Below, one piece after another: positions 15,775 through 23,548 of a stretch of DNA of 33,748 bases. The position numbers and the translations under genes were made by a program. This DNA is from Saprospiraceae bacterium. GTDB lineage: Bacteria; Bacteroidota; Bacteroidia; Chitinophagales; Saprospiraceae. Below the pieces are notes generated by a model that saw only the letters and a program-made list of their open reading frames with translations, made no database searches and was not told the origin of the DNA. Numbering within the stretch: the first letter of the stretch is position 1; every line of letters begins with the position of its first letter. The stretch is from NCBI GenBank assembly GCA_016722295.1, contig JADKGL010000032.1:1-33748 (forward strand), in the 5' to 3' direction.

Positions 15775-17430
15775 ATGTCCAAGAATATTAGTCATTTATC
15801 AAGCCGAAAGGGACTTACAGATAACTTATTTGAACAATTAGGAAAGCTCTCTGAGCACCAACAAGCTGGCTCACCTACTGATCTCAAAGCGATAGCTGAA
15901 GACTATCTCATAGGGACTTCGACTGTTTTTGGCACTATGAGTTTTTATGATTTTACTCGAGCCTCGAATCTTGGCAAAGAAGTCTATGTCTGCAATGGGT
16001 CTGCTTGTCTAGTAGCAAAGACACAAGATGATGTAAAACATCATTTAGCTCAGCATTTTTCAAAAGAAAAAATCGGAGAAATGTGCTGTCTAGGTCGTTG
16101 CCATGAAAACAATGCATTTCACTATAACGGGAACAATTATTCTGGCTCAAACATTAAAGATCTGGCCAATATAATTTCAAAAAAGGAAATTAAAAAAGAT
16201 CATTATGAAGTGGCTGCATTGAATCATCAGATTTTAACTGGTACTAGACTATCTATAAATGACTATGCATCTCAGTTAAAACAACTCTTGACCAAATCAA
16301 AAGAAGAATTACTAGAGCAAATCAAATTGTCTGGATTGCGTGGTCGCGGAGGAGCTGGATTCCCAATTGGCATTAAATTAGAAGGCTGTAAGAATGTAGA
16401 TGCTGATCGCAAATTTATCGTATGCAATGCAGATGAAGGTGATCCTGGTTCTTATTCCGACCGCTACATTATGGAACATCAAGCGCCATTATTACTACTT
16501 GGAATGATGATCGCAGCGTATGTCGTCGGAGCAGATCGCGGAGTGGTTTACATACGAGCAGAATATCCAGAATCTGTCCAAATCGTACAAGAGACAGTTG
16601 AATTATTTCGATCAGCAGCAATGTTGGGCGAATCAATATTTGGATCAAACTTCAGTTTTGAATTCAAAGTGATCAAAGCGCAAGGCGCCTATATTTGCGG
16701 AGAAGAAACTGCTTTGCTTTCATCTATCGAAGGGCAACGACCAGAAGTAAGAGTGCGCCCTCCGTTCCCAGCTGTAGAAGGCTTGTTTAGAAAACCTACC
16801 GTCGTGAACAATGTGGAAACATTGGCGAATCTGCCTTGGATCATCCAAAACGGCGGTGCAAAATATGCAGCCATTGGAACCGAAAAATCTTCAGGGACAA
16901 AATTAGTTTCTTTAGATTCAGCATTTGTCAGACCTGGTATTTACGAAGCTGATATGGGTACTCCACTAAAAGATGTCGTCGAAAAACTCGGAAAAGGATT
17001 TAAGAAAAAAGTAAAAGCACTTCATATCGGAGGCCCTTTAGGCGGTTTAATTCCTGCATTCAAAATAAAAGATTTAACATTAGATTTTGAGTCCTTTGCA
17101 AGCAATGGATTCATGTTAGGTCACGCTTCTATAGTAAGTATCCCAGAAGATTATCCATTGATAAAATACCTCGAACATTTATTTGAATTCACTGCCCATG
17201 AAAGTTGTGGCAAATGCTTTCCTTGCCGCATTGGTTCGACGAGAGGCAAAGAACTAGTTCAAAAGGCGATCCAAGATCCAAATTATAAAATTGACACACA
17301 ACTCATGAATGATCTACTAGACACGATGAAGCGAGGCTCTCTATGTGCACTTGGTGGAGGCATACCTTTGCCAGTGATTAATGCCATGCGATATTTCAAA
17401 GATGAATTGAGTTTGTATTTTAAGGAGTAA
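15775..17430 (+). CDS. NuoE-NuoF-type NADH diaphorase fusion
   Basis: A 551-residue cytosolic flavo-iron-sulfur protein. Residues 1-130 are a NuoE/24-kDa thioredoxin-like [2Fe-2S] domain with Cys73-x4-Cys78 (VCNGSACL) and Cys105-x3-Cys109 (CCLGRC). Residues 165-551 are a NuoF/51-kDa domain: GLRGRGGAGFPIGIK (NADH/FMN) at 187-201, CNADEGDPGSYSDR at 217-230, ICGEETALLSSIEGQRPEVR, a SLBB-like middle, and the [4Fe-4S] site HESCGKCFPCR with Cys478, 481, 484 and 524. Such fusions are the diaphorase (beta) subunit of NAD-dependent formate dehydrogenases or hydrogenases, passing electrons between NAD and a molybdenum or nickel subunit. No such partner is in the window: the next gene is an HTH protein 25 nt on. 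All cofactor ligands are present. The exact complex is unknown. Confidence 0.88.
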   Translation: MSKNISHLSSRKGLTDNLFEQLGKLSEHQQAGSPTDLKAIAEDYLIGTSTVFGTMSFYDFTRASNLGKEVYVCNGSACLVAKTQDDVKHHLAQHFSKEKIGEMCCLGRCHENNAFHYNGNNYSGSNIKDLANIISKKEIKKDHYEVAALNHQILTGTRLSINDYASQLKQLLTKSKEELLEQIKLSGLRGRGGAGFPIGIKLEGCKNVDADRKFIVCNADEGDPGSYSDRYIMEHQAPLLLLGMMIAAYVVGADRGVVYIRAEYPESVQIVQETVELFRSAAMLGESIFGSNFSFEFKVIKAQGAYICGEETALLSSIEGQRPEVRVRPPFPAVEGLFRKPTVVNNVETLANLPWIIQNGGAKYAAIGTEKSSGTKLVSLDSAFVRPGIYEADMGTPLKDVVEKLGKGFKKKVKALHIGGPLGGLIPAFKIKDLTLDFESFASNGFMLGHASIVSIPEDYPLIKYLEHLFEFTAHESCGKCFPCRIGSTRGKELVQKAIQDPNYKIDTQLMNDLLDTMKRGSLCALGGGIPLPVINAMRYFKDELSLYFKE

Positions 17431-17455
17431 AAAAATTAATGCTTGATTAATAACT

Positions 17456-18484
17456 ATGGATCAGATAATTTCAAAATTTCAACATGACCTGCTTAATAGA
17501 TTAAAAACCTGTATAGGTTCTAAAAAACTAAATCTAGAATTAGAGGAATTATTATCGATTTCTAGTAATTCTGCTTACAAAAAAATGAATGGTATTAGCC
17601 CTTTGAGTTTGGAAGAGATATTTATTATAACTCAAAAATATCAACTGTCGGTCGATGAATTTTTTTATTCAAGAACTTCTCCTATACCTTTCTTCAGTGA
17701 CGCGATCCGTAAGATGCCTGAGCATCCAAGAGATTATATGCTAAATCTCACTAAGTATATGAGTCAGCTTTCACAGTCAGCTGAAATGACTTACATTACG
17801 TTAGCTGGTGAAGTTCCTATTTTTCATTTTATGCCATTCAAAGAATTATTTGCTTTCAAATTATATGCATGGAATTTTACCAATTGGTCTGTTAAAGAAT
17901 TTGAGAAAAAATTTGAACTAAAAAAATTTCTTTCAGATGAACAACTTCAAAGTACAATAAATAAATGTGCACATACATTCTACCATTTTTCTGGAATTGA
18001 GATTTGGAATATTCGTATGCTGGATTTTACTGTAGATCAAATCAAATATTTTATTCAACTTCAAGCATTTCAAACTAAAGATCATGCAAAAACCGTGACA
18101 AATCAATTGTTTGATCTCCTAGACCATCTAGAGAATATATGTATCTCAGGAACAAAACGTTTTGAAACCAAAGAGGAATTAAATAAATCAAGTGTAAAAA
18201 TCTATATGGATGAGATCATGCATTCTAATGAGATTATTTACGTTAATACAAATACGATGGATCATATTTTTACTTCTATAGATTCACCAAATTTTATCCG
18301 CACATCAGATAGACGTTATGCAAATTACATTAAAGAATGGTTGATGAAAAGTATATCCCATTCCTCTCAAATAAGTGGGGAAGGAATGAAAGAAAGAACG
18401 ATCATGATTGAAAAAATGCGAACAAAACTACGAAGAGCACATGATGAAATCTTGATGAATTTGGATATAGTGTATGGGAAGTGA
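17456..18484 (+). CDS. HTH-domain regulator-like protein
   Basis: A 342-residue soluble protein. The first ~75 residues look like a Cro/CI-type helix-turn-helix of the sort found in many Bacteroidota proteins: ELEELLSISSNSAYKKMNGI, then PLSLEEIFIITQKYQLSVDEFF. The rest is mainly alpha-helical with no recognised effector domain; it contains MPEHPRDYMLNLTKYMSQLS and a basic C-terminal helix, MIEKMRTKLRRAHDEILMNL. It could be a transcription factor with an uncharacterised sensory region. It follows the diaphorase gene by 25 nt and may be on its transcript, but a regulatory link is only a guess. Its stop codon lies at the first unit of the heptamer repeat element. Confidence 0.65.
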   Translation: MDQIISKFQHDLLNRLKTCIGSKKLNLELEELLSISSNSAYKKMNGISPLSLEEIFIITQKYQLSVDEFFYSRTSPIPFFSDAIRKMPEHPRDYMLNLTKYMSQLSQSAEMTYITLAGEVPIFHFMPFKELFAFKLYAWNFTNWSVKEFEKKFELKKFLSDEQLQSTINKCAHTFYHFSGIEIWNIRMLDFTVDQIKYFIQLQAFQTKDHAKTVTNQLFDLLDHLENICISGTKRFETKEELNKSSVKIYMDEIMHSNEIIYVNTNTMDHIFTSIDSPNFIRTSDRRYANYIKEWLMKSISHSSQISGEGMKERTIMIEKMRTKLRRAHDEILMNLDIVYGK

Positions 18485-18821
18485 GAGCGAATAGTGATAA
18501 GTCGAAAGTTAATAGTGAAAAGATAAAAGTGAATAGTGGAAAGTTAATAGTTGTTGATGCCTGAATAGCGTTGACTTTATTAACTCACTCTCAACTCACT
18601 TAGTTTTAATATATAGGATATTGATCCATAGATTTTACTGTTATATAATAATAAATGCTGTTAATCCTAGAAATCCCAATAATCCTGTTCTGACAAATTT
18701 AGTGAAAAGAGGAAAGTTAACAGTGAAAAGCTAATAGTAAAAAGTTAAAAGATTAAAAGCAATACCTTACAAAATTTTACTCTGTGAAACTCAGTGTCAA
18801 AACTCCGTGGAACTCTGTGGT
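18478..18821. repeat. Heptamer-arm element copy 3 plus tandem CTCTGTG repeat
   Basis: This fills the gap between the HTH gene and the small lipoprotein gene. The purine arm (18478-18550) starts at the HTH gene stop. A core at 18551-18579, beginning TTGTTGATGCCTGAATAGCG, is shared with 19690-19718. The complementary arm with AACTCACT units is at 18581-18601. The shared tail AATCCTGTTCTGACAAATTTAG is near 18680-18702 and is followed by another purine arm to 18760. At 18779-18821 short tandem units (ACTCTGTGAA, ACTCAGTGTC, ACTCCGTGGA, ACTCTGTGGT) form a separate decamer-like repeat. Confidence 0.72.
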
Positions 18822-18847
18822 AAAAATAAATTATTAATATAGAAAGT

Positions 18848-18873
18848 CTAGCGCCAGTTACAGCAGGCTCTAG
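18848..18873 (-). terminator. Possible hairpin after the small lipoprotein gene
   Basis: CTAGCGCC and GGCTCTAG form an 8-bp stem with one mismatch, just past the stop of the gene ending at 18883. The T tract on the minus strand is weak (ACTTTCTATATT), so termination is uncertain. Confidence 0.35.
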
Positions 18874-18882
18874 TAATTTATT

Positions 18883-19296
18883 TTAGAATCTAAACTTTCC
18901 GTCAAATCTACCTTTTGTAACAACTAATGTGTCTTTATTTAAGCTATCTACAAGATAGAAGGAGAATGTACCAGACAGGATGTAATTCGTTGAATCGAAA
19001 TGAGTGATATTGAATTCTGAAGGTAAGCTATAGTCTATATAATATTCTCGAATTCCATTTTTAAATTCTGAATAATGCGATATTGGCACACCTCCATCTC
19101 TTCCTTGAAGACAAAAATTAATGTCTTTGGCTAATGTACACATTCTAAAATTGAGATTTTGATTTCTTGAATGATCATTAGTGACCCAATTTGTATTTAA
19201 TGCTATAATTCTTGTTATAGTATCAAATCCTAAATAAAAGGAACGAAGACCAGATATACCCTCCAGGAGGAATACTGGATACATAAACTTTACCAT
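18883..19296 (-). CDS. C-terminal part of small lipoprotein, split by frameshift
   Basis: This is the continuation of the gene starting at 19441. The true in-frame join is at the GGG run (19259-19261, plus-strand CCC): with one G fewer, IPPGG continues as ISGLRSFYLGFDTITRIIAL. The part upstream of that point in this ORF (MVKFMYPVFLLEG) is a shadow. The body (FCLQGRDGG, YIDYSLPSEFNITHFDSTNYILSGTFSF, DTLVVTKGRFDGKFRF) fits the C-terminus of a small secreted Bacteroidota family that ends in a GxFD.KF motif. Function is unknown. Confidence 0.7.
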   Translation of the reverse strand: MVKFMYPVFLLEGISGLRSFYLGFDTITRIIALNTNWVTNDHSRNQNLNFRMCTLAKDINFCLQGRDGGVPISHYSEFKNGIREYYIDYSLPSEFNITHFDSTNYILSGTFSFYLVDSLNKDTLVVTKGRFDGKFRF

Positions 19297-19441
19297 CTAT
19301 AAGGCAGCCCAATTTATTTAGACCTTCAGTAGTAATAGGAGGTAATGGAGGATTGGGATCTTGAGCGAATGGATCAAATGTCACATCGTAAGGAAAACAG
19401 GAAGTCATGGCAAGGAGTAAAAAAATGATTAGATTTTTCAT
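19223..19441 (-). CDS. Small lipoprotein of unknown function, N-terminal part
   Basis: MKNLIIFLLLAMTSC is a lipoprotein signal with lipobox AMTSC and mature Cys15. A Pro/Asp-rich linker follows (DPFAQDPNPPLPP), then TEGLNKLGCLIDGKVYVSS, a block I associate with a recurrent small Bacteroidota lipoprotein family (TxxGKNxFGCLVDGKVW). After PPGG the frame is lost through one extra G; the last ~12 listed residues are out of frame. The corrected protein has about 180 residues, sits in a membrane (inner face of the outer membrane is likely) and has no known activity. It is transcribed alone. Upstream DNA to 19827 holds repeat copy 4 only. Confidence 0.75.
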   Translation of the reverse strand: MKNLIIFLLLAMTSCFPYDVTFDPFAQDPNPPLPPITTEGLNKLGCLIDGKVYVSSIPPGGYIWSSFLLFRI

Positions 19442-19668
19442 AAGGCATTTTTTTTAAATTTTTGTTTTATCAATTAAGAAATTTAAGATCTTTCTATCAA
19501 GTCAATTTTCTTTTTGATAATACAAATTTATTATGAAATTCTTTGCTTGAACGTAAAAATCTTTTTTATTATTCACCTTTTGAGCAAATTTTGATGTTTT
19601 TTGAAGTGGTTTTTGCTTGTCGCTTTGAAATGCCAATTGTGATTTTTACTTTTTGGCAAGAAAACGGA

Positions 19669-19740
19669 AAATAGTGAATAGTAGAAAGTTGTTGATGCCT
19701 GAATTGCGTTGACTTTTTTAACTCACTTTCAACTCACTTT
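19669..19740. repeat. Heptamer-arm element copy 4 (short)
   Basis: A short purine arm (AAATAGTGAATAGTAGAAAG) is followed by the core TTGTTGATGCCTGAATTGCG and the complementary arm AACTCACTTTCAACTCACTT. About 50 nt are nearly identical to 18550-18601. Nothing else is recognisable in the gap 19442-19827. Confidence 0.7.
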
Positions 19741-19827
19741 ATACTAATCTTGACGAAATTCATTCTTGTTATTTGCAATTTATAACTATTGTTCATCTTC
19801 TGAAATCTACTTTGAAAAGTCCTGATT

Positions 19828-20037
19828 TTACTCTACCAAAACAAATCCAGCCCATTGAAATGGATTGATAAAGCGCTCTCGCATTTCTTTTTGTGTAAGA
19901 GAAAAAGCATCGCGAATACTTAATTTTTTCTGCAGCCAGTTGAGATAAAAATTTGCCATAAAATCTATTGTCTCACTTCTAGATTTACATTCCATTTGAG
20001 TCTCCTTTGTGCCTGACAAAACTAATTCTGAATTCAT
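19828..20037 (-). pseudogene. C-terminal remnant of a CHAT-domain protein
   Basis: A 69-codon ORF whose second half, ETIDFMANFYLNWLQKKLSI, then RDAFSLTQKEMRERF and NPFQWAGFVLVE, closely follows the C-terminal end of CHAT (caspase-like) domains: FM..FY..WL.GK...EAF..AQ..MR..Y..P..WAAFVL. The short start ELVLSGTKET resembles the LVVLSACETG strand that precedes the catalytic Cys, but the Cys and the stretch between the two blocks are missing, as is the His. The same frame reads upstream into the end of the previous gene (NEILLMNSELVL). It is most likely a deletion remnant of a larger CHAT gene, 15 nt downstream of the barrel gene. The start is ATG 20037 if translated at all. Confidence 0.6.
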
Positions 20038-20051
20038 CAAGAGAATTTCAT

Positions 20052-21293
20052 TTATAAAGCCAATCTCACCTTCAATCCATGATTGAAGTATGCACTATTT
20101 TTAGCAAGAAATTCTGTAGCAAGTGAATTGCCAAAATATTCAATCAGCAAGTTTTTGCTAATGTAAATTGAAGTATTAATTCCTACATGAAACTTTCCAT
20201 AGTTGCCATATCCTGCAATGAATCCAATGATCCATTTTGTATTCGGTTGATAATTGATACCAGTATTGATATAAGCACTATTTACTTTGGATATGGTATA
20301 TTGCAAACTGCTTTGCAATTCGATTTTACTGGTGAGTAGTGATCTGTATTGAATATAGATTCTTGTTGGAACCAGAGTAGTAGGAGTCGCATTTTCTTTT
20401 TCATGGATCCAAGTGTTTTCAAGATCTGAGATTCCATTAATATCTGCTTTGATGCTATCAAAGATATTTTCTATTGCAACACCTCTCCATACAAAATTTG
20501 AATCAAGCGTTTTTTCTGAAATATTTTTATTCCATTTGATGAAACCTAGATCTTGAATTCCTATTGTAATCTTAGTTTTACCTTGATTCAAAATTTTGCT
20601 ATAATAAGCTCCACCATTCAATCCATAGCCATTCACAGCAAAATAATCATATGTAACACTGCTGTTTGTAAAAGCATTGAGTTTAATTTTACCATTCAAT
20701 TCTATTCCATCTTTGGCTGTGAATAATGCTCCTTCAGGAATAGAAATATCATAGAGTTGGTTGCCAAGATTTAGTCCGAGTTGTATGCCGAATTCTGAAT
20801 TTCCTTTGACCATTTCTGTTCCAAGATAGACTGTCTTCCATTCTAAACCAAGAAGATTATTTGGAGCCAAATTCATTGTTTTGTCTTCAAAATTTTTATT
20901 CCCTTGAAAGAAAAAACGAAAAGCATCATTTGAATATTCACCGATTAGAATTTGTTGCGAACGAATTCCTCCAAGCCATCGCTTTGCAAAGTTTTCATTT
21001 TTTTGTTTTAGCTTCGTTCTGTATTCAAGGGACAAACTGAGATTTTCACCTATGGTATTTTTGGAACTGAGTTTTTGCGTTGAGTTCGAAATAATATCAT
21101 TTTCTATTAGACCACCAAAATAAAATTTTTTAATTAATTCATTGGTGAATCCTGAGGATTGCAATGCTATAAAATTGGCTGATGTGATACTTGCTTTTGC
21201 ATCACGTTCGCTTTTTAATAATAAACTATTTTCTTGTGCAGAAGCAAATTGGAATATGCTCCATGCGATATATAGACTTAAAATATTTTTCAT
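20052..21293 (-). CDS. Outer-membrane beta-barrel protein (DUF5723-like)
   Basis: A 413-residue protein with a signal peptide (MKNILSLYIAWSIFQFASAQ). Repeated barrel-like strands follow: LSLSLEYRTKLK, FGIQLGLNLGNQLY, VTYDYFAVNGYGLNGGAYYS, KITIGIQDLGFIKW, IELQSSLQYTIS, TGINYQPNTKWIIGFIAGYG and FHVGINTSIYIS, ending HGLKVRLAL. The layout resembles uncharacterised Bacteroidota outer-membrane proteins (DUF5723 group), by memory only. Its ATG overlaps the TGA of the upstream lipoprotein gene (21290-23356) by 4 nt. The two are therefore co-translated and probably act together, a lipoprotein plus barrel pair at the outer membrane. Confidence 0.72.
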   Translation of the reverse strand: MKNILSLYIAWSIFQFASAQENSLLLKSERDAKASITSANFIALQSSGFTNELIKKFYFGGLIENDIISNSTQKLSSKNTIGENLSLSLEYRTKLKQKNENFAKRWLGGIRSQQILIGEYSNDAFRFFFQGNKNFEDKTMNLAPNNLLGLEWKTVYLGTEMVKGNSEFGIQLGLNLGNQLYDISIPEGALFTAKDGIELNGKIKLNAFTNSSVTYDYFAVNGYGLNGGAYYSKILNQGKTKITIGIQDLGFIKWNKNISEKTLDSNFVWRGVAIENIFDSIKADINGISDLENTWIHEKENATPTTLVPTRIYIQYRSLLTSKIELQSSLQYTISKVNSAYINTGINYQPNTKWIIGFIAGYGNYGKFHVGINTSIYISKNLLIEYFGNSLATEFLAKNSAYFNHGLKVRLAL

Positions 21294-22012
21294 TTTACTA
21301 AATAATTAAAATCCCCTGTTAAATAAAAATCGATCTTATAGCTGTCATAGATTTTGATGGAGTTCATGTCTGGTTTAGTGTCAAATGTTGAGACGATTTT
21401 TATTTTCTTTGTTTTGATGAGCAGATCTATCTGATTTTTATCCAATGGAATACTGAGTTTTGATCGTTTTTTGAGATTCACTTTTCCATTGGTTTCTAGG
21501 ACTCCAGCTGAAATTTTCTGGCTACCGTCGAGTAATTTAAAAATAGGATTTCCTGCCTCATCCAGAGCGGTCAATTCGATGCTACTCTCCAATGGGAATC
21601 CATTGTCTGCGATAAGATAAAGTATTGCAGATTGAATATTTTCTATATTGTTTTGATTTAAATCTAAATCTACAGTATCTGCCAAACTAATTCCTGTTGC
21701 AGAAAACTGCAATGGCATTTCAATATTCATATTGAGATTCAAAAATTTTCCATCGTAGATAAAATCTTTATAATTGCTTACATTTCCATTGGGATTGGTT
21801 TCTAATAGAAAAGAATAATTTATTTTATCGGGCAAATTATTGATGTACGAATTGATATTTGAATTTTGTGAATTGATAGATAGACTAGAGTAGCTCGGTG
21901 TGACAGGAAGATTGCCATTGAGATCAGTTGCTCTTTGGATGAGAAGTGGTGCATTATTATAATTTCCAGTAAGAGAAATTGTTGTGTTTTTTCTAGTGTT
22001 CACAGATTGCAA
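21290..22012 (-). CDS. C-terminal part of large surface lipoprotein, split by frameshift
   Basis: This is the last third of the gene that starts at 23356. The frame is actually open from about 22240: before the listed start it reads TLSIQDSFRAQISFVNLRPE, then GYLGQQKYEVGPASLDIDLF and FNIEAENFIGADAQVKINEL. The initial TTG codon at 22012 is internal. The listed part continues with beta-rich segments such as ISLTGNYNNAPLLI, NLNMNIEMPLQFSATGISLADTVDLDL and IKIVSTFDTKPDMNSIKIYDSY, ending GDFNYLVK. The ending looks like that of a lipoprotein of Ig-like layers. Its stop overlaps the start of the barrel gene by 4 nt. Confidence 0.75.
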   Translation of the reverse strand: MQSVNTRKNTTISLTGNYNNAPLLIQRATDLNGNLPVTPSYSSLSINSQNSNINSYINNLPDKINYSFLLETNPNGNVSNYKDFIYDGKFLNLNMNIEMPLQFSATGISLADTVDLDLNQNNIENIQSAILYLIADNGFPLESSIELTALDEAGNPIFKLLDGSQKISAGVLETNGKVNLKKRSKLSIPLDKNQIDLLIKTKKIKIVSTFDTKPDMNSIKIYDSYKIDFYLTGDFNYLVK

Positions 22013-22185
22013 TTCATTAATTTTTACTTGAGCATCAGCACCAATAAAATTTTCTGCTTCGATGTTGAACTTGACATTTTCTAGGTTAAAATTGCCTTGG
22101 ACATTTTTAAACAGATCAATATCTAGACTTGCTGGGCCGACTTCATATTTTTGCTGTCCTAGATAGCCTGTAGCATATTCTGGTC

Positions 22186-22455
22186 TTAAATTAACAAAAG
22201 AAATCTGCGCTCGAAAACTATCTTGAATTGATAGTGTTTTTTCTGTCCTGTATATTCTACTTTTGCAATGAATTCATTGTAAGCGGTGTTGAATGTATCA
22301 CCATTGGTTCCGGATAGATTTAAGTTGTAACCAGAAAAATCAAAGGTCTTATCAAATACTGAAAGTCCACCAGGAGGCGCTGGATCTAATGTTTTACTGA
22401 CTTCAAATGCAATGCCGTTTTTTGTCGCACTTGGAAGTTTATAACTAAACTGCAC
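22186..22455 (-). CDS. Middle part of large surface lipoprotein, split by frameshifts
   Basis: This is the middle frame of the 23356-21290 gene. Upstream of the GTG at 22455 the frame reads GLPVFLKNSKIQSGQIILKL, then FSTLQDSVQFSYKLPS, joining the first part if the A5 run at 22537-22541 (minus strand) is A4. Downstream, after KVEYTGQKK, it joins the last part if the A6 run at 22237-22242 is A7. The listed tail after GQKK is out of frame. The content is a beta-sandwich-like stretch without a recognised motif. Confidence 0.7.
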   Translation of the reverse strand: MQFSYKLPSATKNGIAFEVSKTLDPAPPGGLSVFDKTFDFSGYNLNLSGTNGDTFNTAYNEFIAKVEYTGQKKHYQFKIVFERRFLLLI

Positions 22456-22507
22456 TGAATCTTGCAGTGTCGAAAATAATTTTAGAATAATTTGACCTGA
22501 TTGAATT

Positions 22508-23356
22508 TTAGAATTTTTTAGAAATACAGGAAGTCCTTTTTAAGATAAAAGGTTGTGATTTGTTTATCAGATTTTGTGCAGGAAAAATTGCCGTTGCAAT
22601 TTTTGGATGCAGATTATAAACATTAATCGAAGCGATGACTGCATTGTTGGTATCTATTTTAACTGGGACGCCATTACTGCCTGGAGAAGCGAGGCTTATC
22701 AATTGTCCAATTAATTTTCCTTCTACTGTTTTACCTGCAAGTGAGTAGGTTTTAGTTTCTGTTTTTCCTGCTGCGATCAATGGAAAATTTCCACTGACTA
22801 TAAGTTCACGATTGGATGTATTGCGCAATTCAAAAATGACATTACTTACATCTATAGGCAAGCCATTTTTTAATGTAATATCAATATTTCCTTCTAATAA
22901 GGTCATGGTAGTGAAAAGTGAATCTGCATCAATTTCAATAGCTGGTGAAGACACTGCAGGAATTGCTGGAACTGCAATACTATTGCCATGTTGAGATGCG
23001 ATAAATAGACCTAAGAATCCAGAATTTCTGCAGATTTGACCTAATGTAATAGGATAGTCTATTTTGGTATTGTAGAGAGATAGTGAATCGATATTATATG
23101 ATTTGATCACACCAGTATCATAGAAGCTAAATATAGAATCGATACGGATGTCATAGAGTTTTTTCTGAAATACCACAGCCAGTTCGCCATTGGCATCTTT
23201 TTTAATTAAGCTATCTGCAATAAGATCCCCCAATCCTATACTTGAATGCAAGAGCGGACTAAGTAGATCTACTTGCCAACTTGGTTCTGATTTTCTGCAA
23301 TGGAAAGCAAGGATACTAATGCAGAAAAGCAAAATCAAAGCGTTTTTTAACTTCAT
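22508..23356 (-). CDS. Large surface lipoprotein, N-terminal part
   Basis: MKLKNALILLFCISILAFHC is a lipoprotein signal with lipobox LAFHC (Cys20). The mature protein begins RKSEPSWQVDLLSPLLHSS and contains IGLGDLIADSLIKKDANGEL, VVFQKKLYDIRIDSIFSF, ITLGQICRNSG and a repeat-like VFELRNTSNRELIVSGNFPL segment. I know similar Bacteroidota lipoproteins only as uncharacterised. The last ten or so listed residues are out of frame after ILKR. With two homopolymer corrections the whole gene (21290-23356) encodes about 690 residues. It is translationally coupled to the outer-membrane barrel downstream, suggesting a surface lipoprotein and barrel complex. Confidence 0.78.
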   Translation of the reverse strand: MKLKNALILLFCISILAFHCRKSEPSWQVDLLSPLLHSSIGLGDLIADSLIKKDANGELAVVFQKKLYDIRIDSIFSFYDTGVIKSYNIDSLSLYNTKIDYPITLGQICRNSGFLGLFIASQHGNSIAVPAIPAVSSPAIEIDADSLFTTMTLLEGNIDITLKNGLPIDVSNVIFELRNTSNRELIVSGNFPLIAAGKTETKTYSLAGKTVEGKLIGQLISLASPGSNGVPVKIDTNNAVIASINVYNLHPKIATAIFPAQNLINKSQPFILKRTSCISKKF

Positions 23357-23548
23357 ATAAGTCAGTTTAAATGTTTTGTTTTGTTTGCGTTGATCAAAGA
23401 TAAGTGTAAATTTAAAATCTGTTAAAATTTTAATTGTTTGATCTAGGATTACTTGGATTACATGTTTTATTTCCTTTTATCAAACATGATAGCTTGAATT
23501 CTAGATTTCCATTGATACAAGAAAATCTGTGATTATTTTGCACGAGAT

